Source: JAKFFN01 sp036675025 (GTDB lineage: Bacteria > Sumerlaeota > Sumerlaeia > Sumerlaeales > Sumerlaeaceae). Taken from it: 28,721 nucleotides of DNA. Below, piece after piece: positions 1 through 7,924 of the stretch. Under the pieces are notes generated by a model. That model was not told where the DNA came from, ran no database searches, and worked only from the letters and a program-made list of their open reading frames with translations. The stretch lies in the NCBI GenBank assembly GCA_036675025.1, contig JAKFFN010000292.1:1-28721 (forward strand). The letters run 5' to 3'. The number at the start of each line of letters is the position of its first letter. The stretch's first letter is position 1. Both the position numbers and the translations under genes were made by a program.

Positions 1-2301
1 ATCGGCGCGCCCATCCAGACGAATCCCCTGAACCTGCTCCGGCGACATATAACGTGGGGTGCCGATAACAGCACCGGTGGGCGTAAAAGTCGCCTCTTCA
101 ATATGGACAATGCCGAAGTCGGTGATCTTTGCGATGTGATCCGTACTGATCAGGATGTTATCCGGCTTTATGTCGCGATGGATAATGCCTTTGCTGTGAG
201 TTACCTGGAGAGCATCGCATATCTGTGACATATAGAACAGCGCTTCTTTTACGCGTTCCATGAAGTCCAGGCCGGGCTTGTTGAAGTAGTCTTCGAACAT
301 CTCCCGCAAATTTTGCCCGTCAACATACTCCATGGAGATGAAGCTGCAATGGGTCTGCTGGTTGATGTTGTAATCGAAAATGTTAACAATATTGCGGTGA
401 TTTAGCGTTGCTGCAATGCGAGCCTCGCGGAAGAATCGTTCGATGGCTTTGCTGGAGTTGGCAAGGCCTTCGCGGAGAATCTTCATGGCCACAGCGCGAT
501 TCAGCTTCTGGTCGAATACCTTATGGACCACACCCATGCCGCCGCTGCCGATTTTGTCCAGGTATCGGTACCTGCCGACGGCTACATCGCCAATCAATTC
601 CTGCATCTTTGGATCGCTGACCGCTGAACCGGATTCCCGGTGGAGTTCCGCCCGGATTGTCTCCAGCCTGTCCCTTACGTCCCGGTAGGATTCGTCCACG
701 GACTTGATCGTGTTGAGCAGGTTCAGCGCCTCTGGAAGCCGCTTGCGCTCCATCATTATCAGGTGCAGTTCGTAGAGATTCTCAAGGTCAAGATCTGTCG
801 CCGGGATGGTCTGGAAAGCTTCCACAGCGATGGTAAAGTTGTGCTGTTTCATGTAGGCCACGGCGAGGCGCCTGGTTGCCTCTACGTTGGTCTCCGGAAA
901 CTGGGCGGCGTGCTTGTACTCGGCGATGGCGTTTTCAAACCGGTCGTCTTCAATATAGAGGTCGCCGCTGCGCAGGCGGAGCTCCGGCAAATTCGGGTTA
1001 CGCTCAAGGATGCTGTCATAGATGCGGCGCAGCTTATCCCGGCTCTCGCGGTCGTCGGGCCGACGCTCCAGCGCCATCTGGTAAAACTGCATGGCGCGAT
1101 ACCAGTCCTGCTTTTCCAGGAAGTGCTGGCCGATAATGTGAAACTCGGGCAGATGGTCTTCAGTAAGCAAAGGCAGAAGCTCGATGATCTTACCCAGCAC
1201 CACGAGGTCATCTTTATAGCCCATCTGAAGGACTTTGGCAAAGCTGACGAGCGACTTGTCAAACCGGCGGTTGTTATAGTGAAGTTCCGCCACGGCCAGT
1301 TCCGTGTGGATCTCCATTTCTTTTTCCCGCAGAGCCCGCGCCTCGCGGATTACCAGATCATTATCATTAATGAACTTGAGGAGGTAAACCGCGGTGTCCA
1401 GTTCGCCAATCTTTTCAAGTTCAGCGGCGATCTGGTTCAGGAGGCTCTTGTTCTCCTCGTCCACCGGGATTTTCGACAGGTAGTCAAAGGCCCGGCGATA
1501 ATCTTCCATCTCGATCAAGATGGCTGCGATACGTTTGACAAGTGAGTAGTTCTGATTGATGGGGAAGTGGACGTGTTCGAACTCCTGCAGGGCGGCCTTG
1601 CGATTGCCGGATAGCAGATGCAGCTCCACAATCTCCATGCGCAAGTTGTTGGCTGCGTTCTGGTTGCCCTCTATCTCACAGGCCCGTTGCAGCAGGCGCA
1701 CGAGGGAGCTTACGGTCTCCGGATCATAAAAACCCTGTTCAACCACGTCGCGGTAAACGGTAAGCGCTTCATCATCAAGCCCCAGGTGCTCGTACAGACG
1801 TGCGAAGTAGGCACGTTCTGACGGCGGGAAGGTGTGAAGCCGCGACGCCAGTTCATAGGTACGGATTATGGGGCGCAGGTCGTGAAGCCCGAGCTTTACA
1901 GCCGTCTCGTACGCGCCGATGGCGGGCAGGATATTTCCCTTAAACATGTGCAGGTCGGCCAGTGCAAAAAACAGGTCGGCAGATTTCGGGTGTCTCTCCA
2001 GGGCCGCGTGCAGCATCTGTACCGTGTCAGCCAGGGCGTCGCCGTCAATGGCAGTAGGCTCAGGGAAATCGATGGTGAACCGGCGCAGGTGCCTGAGAAA
2101 CACCGATAGATGAAGTGCTTCGCGTATCCGTGCTTCCTGCGGAGCGGCCATCAGTGCTTTTTCAAGGGTCGGCCTTGAGCGGCTGTTGAACATGCCTCGA
2201 TCGACATAGCGATTCGCCAGGTCGAGCAGTAAATCAATGTCCAGCGGGTTTTCCGTGAACTGCTCTTCCATGAGCTCAAGCGTGGCGGGATTTTTCTTCA
2301 T
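1..2301 (-). CDS. TPR-repeat Ser/Thr protein kinase, C-terminus cut by window edge
   Basis: Cytoplasmic Hanks-type protein kinase that would phosphorylate Ser/Thr on unknown targets. The frame is open for 767 codons from the ATG at 2299-2301 to the window edge. Residues 1 to about 565 are helical TPR-like repeats (for example YRAMQFYQMALERRPDD). The kinase domain starts near residue 575: glycine loop GSGGMG, VAMKIL with the ATP-binding Lys, HRDIKPDN catalytic loop near residue 706, DFG near 726, and GTPRYMSPEQ near the edge. All catalytic residues in view are intact, so it should be active. The TPRs precede the kinase, the reverse of the commoner kinase-first order. No good Shine-Dalgarno is visible. 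It lies 66 bp downstream of a thioesterase pair on the same strand and may be co-transcribed with it. The C-lobe and any membrane segment are outside the window. Confidence 0.93.
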   Translation of the reverse strand, partial: MKKNPATLELMEEQFTENPLDIDLLLDLANRYVDRGMFNSRSRPTLEKALMAAPQEARIREALHLSVFLRHLRRFTIDFPEPTAIDGDALADTVQMLHAALERHPKSADLFFALADLHMFKGNILPAIGAYETAVKLGLHDLRPIIRTYELASRLHTFPPSERAYFARLYEHLGLDDEALTVYRDVVEQGFYDPETVSSLVRLLQRACEIEGNQNAANNLRMEIVELHLLSGNRKAALQEFEHVHFPINQNYSLVKRIAAILIEMEDYRRAFDYLSKIPVDEENKSLLNQIAAELEKIGELDTAVYLLKFINDNDLVIREARALREKEMEIHTELAVAELHYNNRRFDKSLVSFAKVLQMGYKDDLVVLGKIIELLPLLTEDHLPEFHIIGQHFLEKQDWYRAMQFYQMALERRPDDRESRDKLRRIYDSILERNPNLPELRLRSGDLYIEDDRFENAIAEYKHAAQFPETNVEATRRLAVAYMKQHNFTIAVEAFQTIPATDLDLENLYELHLIMMERKRLPEALNLLNTIKSVDESYRDVRDRLETIRAELHRESGSAVSDPKMQELIGDVAVGRYRYLDKIGSGGMGVVHKVFDQKLNRAVAMKILREGLANSSKAIERFFREARIAATLNHRNIVNIFDYNINQQTHCSFISMEYVDGQNLREMFEDYFNKPGLDFMERVKEALFYMSQICDALQVTHSKGIIHRDIKPDNILISTDHIAKITDFGIVHIEEATFTPTGAVIGTPRYMSPEQVQGIRLDGRAD

Positions 2302-2367
2302 GCCGTGTCACTTGATAATGACTTTACTTAATCGGATCATGCAAGTGCGATATTGCTCCCGGAACAC

Positions 2368-2802
2368 TTAGAACAACTGTGGAAGCAATCGGTCGGCAAC
2401 ACGGACGATTCTCCCCGCTTCGTCTACAAATGCATGAGTTGTAGAGCCTTCTGCCAAAAGCTGGGCCTCGCCCTGTTTAAAAATCCTGTAGTGAATCGTG
2501 ATGGAAGCTCGGGTAAGCCGCGTGATGCTGGTTTCTATGAGAATCGCATCATCATAAGTGGCTGGGGCGAAATACTGTACCTGGCAATCCCGCACCGGCA
2601 GGAAAACACCCTCTGTATCCTCCCAATCGCGGTAGGTGCTCCCCAACTGGCGCAGTAGTGTCGTTCTTCCAATTTCAAAATAGATGAGGTACTTGGAGTA
2701 GTAGACAAAACCCATGCGGTCGGTATCACAATAGAGCACCCGGACCGGTCCAGCTATGCAGGAAGCTAAGGGCGCAGTTGATGTAAGGCAGGTCGTGTTC
2801 AT
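2368..2802 (-). CDS. acyl-CoA thioesterase, YbgC/4-hydroxybenzoyl-CoA thioesterase family (copy 2)
   Basis: Predicted cytoplasmic hotdog-fold thioesterase (144 aa) hydrolysing an acyl-CoA or acyl-ACP thioester; the substrate cannot be read from the sequence. The family signature is at residues 24-50: YCDTDRMGFVYYSKY followed by the FEIGR helix, with D26 in the position of the usual catalytic Asp. YRDWE and LAEGSTTHAFVD, typical of the family, follow. Length is normal for YbgC proteins (about 130-150 aa). It is a close paralogue of the gene immediately upstream (75 bp away); the two align without gaps across nearly the whole hotdog domain. The start has only a weak ribosome site. It sits between its paralogue and the TPR kinase, suggesting one transcript. 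Confidence 0.9.
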   Translation of the reverse strand: MNTTCLTSTAPLASCIAGPVRVLYCDTDRMGFVYYSKYLIYFEIGRTTLLRQLGSTYRDWEDTEGVFLPVRDCQVQYFAPATYDDAILIETSITRLTRASITIHYRIFKQGEAQLLAEGSTTHAFVDEAGRIVRVADRLLPQLF

Positions 2803-2877
2803 CTAAAGTAGCTGTAGATCGGCGCATAATATTTGTGCAACCGTTATTTGTGACGAAACCGCAACTAATTCCCGGAG

Positions 2878-3324
2878 CTAGAAAAACCGGGGCAGAAGCC
2901 GGTGCGCCGCACGTATGACCCGGCCTTCCTTATCAACAAAGGCATGGATGGTGGATCCCTCGGCCAGCAGTTCCTGCGACCCTTCACGATGTATGCGATA
3001 CTCGAAAGTGACTGAAGCTTTTGTAAGTCTGATCATGGAGGTGTGGATAATGATAAGGTCATCATAGTTGGCCGGCATTTTGTACTGTATGTCAGCCCGA
3101 CGGACCGGGAGGTATACGCCCTCTTTCTCCTCCCAGTCGCGATAGGTAGTTCCGAGGCCTCGAAGCAGGTCAGTTCTGCCAATCTCAAACCAGACGAGAT
3201 ATTGCGAATGGTAGGCGTAACCCATGCGGTCGGTGTCGCGGTAGGTAACGCGGATGGGTCCGGCTGTGCAGGCAGCAAGTGGGGCAGAGGAGCTGTCGTT
3301 CGATGGCTTGTTCACGGGTTTCAT
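2878..3324 (-). CDS. acyl-CoA thioesterase, YbgC/4-hydroxybenzoyl-CoA thioesterase family (copy 1)
   Basis: Second hotdog thioesterase, first gene of the minus-strand group. It carries YRDTDRMGYAYHSQY and WFEIGR, then YRDWEE, EGVYLPVR and LLAEGSTIHAFVD, matching its downstream paralogue almost position by position. The ATG at 3322-3324 (protein beginning MKPVNKPSND, 148 aa) is preferred because a GAG-type ribosome site lies 9 nt upstream. An ATG at 3384 is also in frame and would add 20 residues without family similarity, but its AGGA lies only 1 nt from the start. The N-terminal 20 or so residues before the domain are Ser/Ala/Pro-rich linker in both copies. The likely origin is tandem duplication; the two may differ in acyl specificity, since residues near the pocket differ (FVYYSKY versus YAYHSQY). 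Confidence 0.88.
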   Translation of the reverse strand: MKPVNKPSNDSSSAPLAACTAGPIRVTYRDTDRMGYAYHSQYLVWFEIGRTDLLRGLGTTYRDWEEKEGVYLPVRRADIQYKMPANYDDLIIIHTSMIRLTKASVTFEYRIHREGSQELLAEGSTIHAFVDKEGRVIRAAHRLLPRFF

Positions 3325-3580
3325 TTCAGCGATCTCTGGAAACGCATTCACGCCACCTGTATTTAAAAGGGCCTTACCGTCCATTTCCTGTTGACCAGCA
3401 AAGGAAAACCATACACTTGTGTTCGCGGTGAAGAGAGATTCTGGCAGAAAATTGTCAGGTCCGCTTTTCTCTCACACGTTACCGGTAAAGTTGCCGAGGC
3501 TTTTCCGGGTGGTGTACAAATCCATACGTAATGAGCGGAGTGTCATGCCGAACAAAGCTCGCTGGAGCATTGGGAAAAAT

Positions 3581-4717
3581 ATGAATCGTAAGGCTATTGC
3601 GGCCGCGATGGGCCTGCAGCTGGCCATGGGTATTGGAGCTTTGCACACACCGGTGCGGGCTGAACTTACTGTAGAAACTCATGACCTGCTGGAATTTAAA
3701 TATCAGCAGGTTGGCGCGAGCGAAGAAGAAGCTGTGCGTATGGCCTGCATCAGGGCCGTACACGCGACCATAGGTCGGGTGCTTTTCAGCGATTACTCCC
3801 TACAGGCCCAGGATCTCCTTGTGCCTTACATCGCTAAAAACTGGGCTCAGTTTGTGGCTTCGAGCTACGTACTGGAGCGGCGGGTAGACCGCGAAGCCTT
3901 TGGAGTACTCGTGCGGATTCAGACCTTCCCCGAAAAGGTTCACCGTGACTTGCGCGAGAAGAAATTCCTTTATAAGCCGCAGCCAAACCCCAACTACGCT
4001 GTTTTTGTCAGTGAAACGGTTAACAACCTTCCGACGCCGATCAGCAACGCGCGGCTGGCATCACTGAAGACCCTCACTGACGATGGCTATAAAGTACAGG
4101 ATGCTGTAGTTCCTGTGCCCGGATACCGTGTGGATCTGGAAGATACTGCCAGTGTGGCCGCAGCCAGGGCCGCTGCTGTCCAGGCGGGCGCTGAGTTATT
4201 GATCCTTGGTTCGGCCGAAACGACTCGCGTGGGCCAGGAGAAAGTCCTGCTAGATGATCTCATTACTTACGATACCAAGTTGAAGCTTGTGCTGGTGCGG
4301 GTGAATGACGGCCGGGTGCTGGGCGAATTTGACCGCAATGTACGCTATAGCGGCACTGATGAAACCGAAGCTGCCGCAGGCGTGACAAACAAGGCCATGG
4401 CCGACGCCACGCGTGAACTGCTGGCAAACAGCCAGGGCATCCGCGAGCGCGAGGTGCTTGACAAAACGAAGTTCAGTCTGATGTTTACGGATCTTACCGA
4501 AGACGAAGTTAAGTCAGTGGCAACCTTCCTGCAGAGCCGCCTGAGCTACGGCACAAAGGTGTATTTGCGCAGTTGGCACGGCAATGTCGGTATTCTTAAT
4601 GTAGATACCGATCGTGCCTACGCAGCCATTGAACGCGCCATAATCGACTTCGATGCCTATGATATGCGGATAACCGATCGCCAGGGCGACCGCATTACTG
4701 TGGACGTTCAACACTAG
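3581..4717 (+). CDS. secreted protein of unknown function with FlgT/LpoB-like features
   Basis: About 378 aa, exported. A Sec signal peptide is clear from the ATG at 3581 (MNRKAIAAAMGLQLAMGIGALHTPVRA, cleavage before ELTV), with GGGA 5 nt upstream. An in-frame ATG at 3545 with GGAG 4 nt upstream would lengthen the signal n-region by 12 residues and cannot be excluded. The mature N-terminus contains GASEEEAVRMACIRAVHATIG, resembling the pattern at the start of FlgT-like and related periplasmic proteins. A central alpha/beta part (AAVQAGAELLILGSAETT, then LVRVNDGRVLGEFDRNVRYSG) resembles LpoB/CsgG-like domains. These are pattern resemblances only, and I do not assign a function. No flagellar or curli gene is nearby. 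It is transcribed divergently from the thioesterases and followed by a strong terminator. Confidence 0.8.
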   Translation: MNRKAIAAAMGLQLAMGIGALHTPVRAELTVETHDLLEFKYQQVGASEEEAVRMACIRAVHATIGRVLFSDYSLQAQDLLVPYIAKNWAQFVASSYVLERRVDREAFGVLVRIQTFPEKVHRDLREKKFLYKPQPNPNYAVFVSETVNNLPTPISNARLASLKTLTDDGYKVQDAVVPVPGYRVDLEDTASVAAARAAAVQAGAELLILGSAETTRVGQEKVLLDDLITYDTKLKLVLVRVNDGRVLGEFDRNVRYSGTDETEAAAGVTNKAMADATRELLANSQGIREREVLDKTKFSLMFTDLTEDEVKSVATFLQSRLSYGTKVYLRSWHGNVGILNVDTDRAYAAIERAIIDFDAYDMRITDRQGDRITVDVQH

Positions 4718-4746
4718 CGCCAGACCATTACATATTTTCGGACTAT

Positions 4747-4774
4747 GCGTCGCTCCAGGGAGCGGCGCTTTTTT
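4747..4774 (+). terminator. intrinsic terminator of the secreted FlgT/LpoB-like gene
   Basis: A 9-bp stem (4747-4755 with 4760-4768, one T-G wobble), a 4-nt loop and a run of six T, 30 bp after the stop codon. Confidence 0.85.
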
Positions 4775-5183
4775 GCGCTATGATCATGGGAGACCACAAA
4801 CTTCTTGATCTTTAAGTGTTCCATGGAGACTAATAAGCTGCATTGCGATGGGCGGCACAGTGTGGCAGAACTCATTGTTTTACGTATGACAAATTGCTGA
4901 CAGCGATCAAAAGACGCATTATAACTAGTATTGGGCTGTAAAATAAAGCGCAATATTCGGCCTGGCGGAATAAATATTCCAGAATGAATTGTTCAAAAGG
5001 TGTTGACTGCAGGGGAGGTGAGGGGTTAGAAATTCTTCTGGCTTGAACAGATTCTTTTATATTTCTGATATGGAATTGGGGGATATGAGGGCAACGAAGC
5101 AGGATCTTAACGAAGCTTTCGTATGTTTTTAATGTTATGCCGGAAGCTACTGTACGACTTTTTAATAATAGAGAGGGAAATTC
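4775..5183. other. AT-rich intergenic leader region
   Basis: About 410 bp between the terminator at 4747-4774 and the lamin-tail gene, with no convincing gene. A TTGACT at 5003-5008 and a TTGAAC at 5043-5048 with TGATAT at 5066-5071 (17-nt spacing) are candidate promoter parts, but the -10 matches are poor. The end holds a GAGAGGG ribosome site for the gene at 5184. It may be a long 5' leader; no recognised riboswitch was seen. Confidence 0.4.
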
Positions 5184-7064
5184 ATGAGGCTTAAATCATA
5201 TTTATGTATTGTCGCCATAGCTGCCGGGGCGGCTACGGCAAACGCGCAGGACAAACCTGCAAATCATCTAGTTATGTCTGAAGTAGTAATCAACTCCATA
5301 GCTGAGAGTGCTACAGGCAGTTCAGAATACGTTGAAATTTTTAATCCAACCGCTAGCGCAGTTTCCCTGGATCACTATTTCATCACCGACCAGGCGCAAT
5401 TTTATAACTTTCCCGTTTTTCAAGATGCTGGCGTCGTTAATGACATCGGCGGTGGTGACTACATCCTGCAATTCCCTCCAGGACACTCAATTCCAGCAGG
5501 CGGTATCGTTGTTGTTTGCTGGCACGCCAAGAGTTTCGTAACGGATTTCTTTGGCGGGAATCTTGCCAATTTTACTGGTCTGCCCGGCAGCCCGCAGTTA
5601 TTCGAAACCGGCATTGGCGCCAATTCGGATGCAGCTGTTCCAGATATGATATCTTACAACTCCAATGCTGACCCTAACGCAGCGGTAAACTTCAGCCATA
5701 CAAATGGTGGAGAGTTTATCCGGCTGGCGTTTTGGGACGGCCGCGACCTTGTGCAGGACGTGGACCTTGTAAGCTGGGGAGCTGCAAATGCTACCGGTGG
5801 AGACGCTCCTCAACAGCGCGGCGGCCTTGCCTCAGACGGGCCTGATGCGGGGGGAGATCTGACCGATTACTTCTTCGACAACGGTATCGACACAAGAAAT
5901 GTCGACGTCGATCCAAGCTATGACCCGAATTCTCTGGCTCGTCGCACAACCATTGAAATTGGTGAAGCCGGTTTTACTGGTAACGGGCATCAGGGGCAGG
6001 ATGAGACCACAGAGTGGTGCTGGGATACCTGGATGGGTGGAGAAGGTGATGGTGGTTCTGCTACAGATGAAGACAACTTTTTAACTCCGGGCCTGCCTGG
6101 CGGGCTCGTAACAAATAGTGAAATTCCCGTACCCTTTATTGGTGCCGTATCTCGTAGTGTTAAAGATCCTGTTCCCGGTGCTGCTTTCACAATCACCTGT
6201 CGTGCCGGTTCTGTTAACACCCCGACAGTTCAGCTTTTCCTCTCCACAAACGGCTCAGCCTACGTGGCTCAAAATATGACATTAAACGCTGGCACCGGCT
6301 CGTACGAGAAATCGGTGGGGCCATTTGCAGCCGGAACATATCTCAAGTATTACTTCCAGGCTACTGATGGCGGAAAGACCGGCCGTTATCCTCTGAACGC
6401 GGCTGGCCAACTGTTTGCACCGTATGAGAATGACTTCTACACCCTGCATGTTCGCCCCACACCGCCAACTGATGCTGATCTGATCATTAACGAAATTCAG
6501 TTTAACCCTGCTGGCGGTGATAACAGCACCAACGCGGAGTGGGTGGAAATCTATAATAGCACAGCAACCCCGATCAATCTGTCAGGTGGACACTATTCAG
6601 ATTTTGCGACAAACTCCGAACGGTGTGTTATTCCTGAGGGAGCCATTGTTCCAGCTAACGGTTACATTATCCTGACGTCAGCCAGCGCTTTATTTTCAAA
6701 CCTGTATCCATGGGTAGAAACAGATAAAGTGTTTGAAATGCATGATATCCGTACTGACGCAGTACCGGGGCACAATAATGACGCCGATTCACCTATGATT
6801 TCGGACGCGAACGATTATCGTTGGATGAACCGGCCGACGGAGAAGCTGGATACGACATCTTACCAGGATAGTTCTCAAACCGGGTCTACCTGGCCGGATA
6901 TGACCACAACTACCGGTGCAGGCAATTCCGGAAAAACCGTCGAATTGAAGCTGCCAACCTTAGACAATTCGGAAGGAGCGAACTGGGCGATTTCCATCAA
7001 TAGCCATGGTTCCCCAATGGCCCCGAATCAGCAGTCTAACGTTGCTGACTGGACTGTATATTAA
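5184..7064 (+). CDS. secreted protein with two lamin-tail (LTD) domains
   Basis: A 626-aa exported protein, probably extracellular or surface-bound; LTD domains in bacteria usually accompany secreted nucleases or adhesin-like proteins, but no nuclease domain is visible here. A signal peptide is seen at residues 1-21 (ending ANA before QDKPAN). LTD1 begins near residue 28 (VINSIAESATGSSEYVEIFNP, then SLDHYFITD). A linker with an Ig-like segment spans roughly residues 315-428. LTD2 begins near residue 431 (ADLIINEIQFNPAGGD, then EWVEIYNSTATPINLSGGHYSD and IVPANGYIIL). The protein ends in MAP, a short linker and VADWTVY, a tail echoed by the secreted protein at 18728-20089. GAGAGGG lies 6 nt before the ATG. 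A strong terminator follows at once, and a pseudopilin gene starts 68 bp downstream. Confidence 0.88.
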   Translation: MRLKSYLCIVAIAAGAATANAQDKPANHLVMSEVVINSIAESATGSSEYVEIFNPTASAVSLDHYFITDQAQFYNFPVFQDAGVVNDIGGGDYILQFPPGHSIPAGGIVVVCWHAKSFVTDFFGGNLANFTGLPGSPQLFETGIGANSDAAVPDMISYNSNADPNAAVNFSHTNGGEFIRLAFWDGRDLVQDVDLVSWGAANATGGDAPQQRGGLASDGPDAGGDLTDYFFDNGIDTRNVDVDPSYDPNSLARRTTIEIGEAGFTGNGHQGQDETTEWCWDTWMGGEGDGGSATDEDNFLTPGLPGGLVTNSEIPVPFIGAVSRSVKDPVPGAAFTITCRAGSVNTPTVQLFLSTNGSAYVAQNMTLNAGTGSYEKSVGPFAAGTYLKYYFQATDGGKTGRYPLNAAGQLFAPYENDFYTLHVRPTPPTDADLIINEIQFNPAGGDNSTNAEWVEIYNSTATPINLSGGHYSDFATNSERCVIPEGAIVPANGYIILTSASALFSNLYPWVETDKVFEMHDIRTDAVPGHNNDADSPMISDANDYRWMNRPTEKLDTTSYQDSSQTGSTWPDMTTTTGAGNSGKTVELKLPTLDNSEGANWAISINSHGSPMAPNQQSNVADWTVY

Positions 7065-7070
7065 GCATCT

Positions 7071-7105
7071 GGTGGAGGCGCCATCTGGCGCCTCCACCTT
7101 GTTTT
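7071..7105 (+). terminator. strong intrinsic terminator after the LTD gene
   Basis: A perfect 12-bp GC-rich stem (7071-7082 with 7087-7098), a 4-nt loop and the tail TTGTTTT, 6 bp after the LTD stop. It separates the LTD gene from the pseudopilin gene, or lets only part of transcription through. Confidence 0.92.
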
Positions 7106-7132
7106 AAATTTTGGAAAAGGAGATATAGAGGT

Positions 7133-7858
7133 ATGGACCGTCATGTATATAAAATCCGCAGTGCCTTTACGCTGATTGAGCTGCTCATCGTTGTGGCAAT
7201 CATCGCAATCCTCGCTGCTATCGCTGTTCCTAATTTTCTGGAGGCACAGACTCGAGCCAAAGTTAGCCGGGTACGGGCAGATCATCGCACCATTGCCACT
7301 GGAATGGAGATGTATCACATCGACACGAACCAGTACCCCTGGTGCAATGATGACAACCTTTGCTTTGCAACTCGTGCTAGGACCGAGGCTGGACAAAAAG
7401 AAACTTTGGAACGCCTAACAACTCCAGTATCATATCTAAACGGCGAAGGTGGATTTTACGACCCATTCACTCCCACGAAACGGTGGGTAGGTCCCACTGT
7501 ATCCACGCTGGAAGATATTCCAATGAATACTGAAGCGGAGAAAAAAGGCGCCCGCCTTTACTGGTACACTGCGCGCAATGCGAAGGATTCCCAGGTTTGG
7601 GATCAGACTGCTGCTCAGGATACCGGCACAAAATGGTGGGTTCTTCAGTCTTCTGGACCAGACAAAACAATGGATTTCATATGGCAGTTGGTAAACCAGT
7701 GGACCATTGACGCTCCCGCGTTTCGCGCCCAGAGTGGCCGCTTTATCTACGACGCCACAAACGGGACAGTTTCTCGTGGCAGCGTTTGGCGTATTGGCGG
7801 CGTGGTTACCGGCAATGCAGCCTCATTTGGCCGCGTAGTGGAAGCCAGCCAAAACTAA
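7133..7858 (+). CDS. type II secretion pseudopilin / type IV pilin-like protein (paralogue 1)
   Basis: A 241-aa prepilin-like protein, inserted in the inner membrane and processed by a prepilin peptidase. A short basic leader (MDRHVYKIRSA) precedes FTLIELL, with E5 of the mature form present. Position -1 is Ala rather than the usual Gly. One hydrophobic helix follows, then NFLEAQTRAKVSR. The C-terminal head has SSGPDK, where GspG-type pseudopilins carry a calcium-site-like motif, and ends with YDATNGTVSRG then RIGG. The first 35 mature residues are identical to those of the pilin at 15091-15780. AAGGAG lies 10 nt before the ATG. No GspD/E/F or PilB/C genes are in view, so the secretion machine must be elsewhere. 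Function could be minor pilin, major pseudopilin or secreted substrate. Confidence 0.92.
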   Translation: MDRHVYKIRSAFTLIELLIVVAIIAILAAIAVPNFLEAQTRAKVSRVRADHRTIATGMEMYHIDTNQYPWCNDDNLCFATRARTEAGQKETLERLTTPVSYLNGEGGFYDPFTPTKRWVGPTVSTLEDIPMNTEAEKKGARLYWYTARNAKDSQVWDQTAAQDTGTKWWVLQSSGPDKTMDFIWQLVNQWTIDAPAFRAQSGRFIYDATNGTVSRGSVWRIGGVVTGNAASFGRVVEASQN

Positions 7859-7894
7859 TAGCTAACCCCTGTTCTACATTTTTTACCTTAATGA

Positions 7895-7921
7895 CCCCGC
7901 TGGATACCAGCGGGGTTTCTT
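7895..7921 (+). terminator. intrinsic terminator after pseudopilin 1
   Basis: A perfect 9-bp stem (7895-7903 with 7907-7915), the tri-loop ATA and the tail TTTCTT. It lies between convergent genes and ends just before the histidine kinase stop at 7925. Confidence 0.88.
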
Positions 7922-7924
7922 ACT

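Noticed and set aside
640..1545. Long plus-strand open frame of 301 codons opposite the TPR kinase
   Set aside because: It is antisense to a kinase with intact motifs, and its translation shows no domain. It arises from codon bias of the real gene.
3391..3417. TTGACC and TACACT as a promoter in the divergent region
   Set aside because: Spacing is only 15 nt and the sites match consensus partly; too weak to call.
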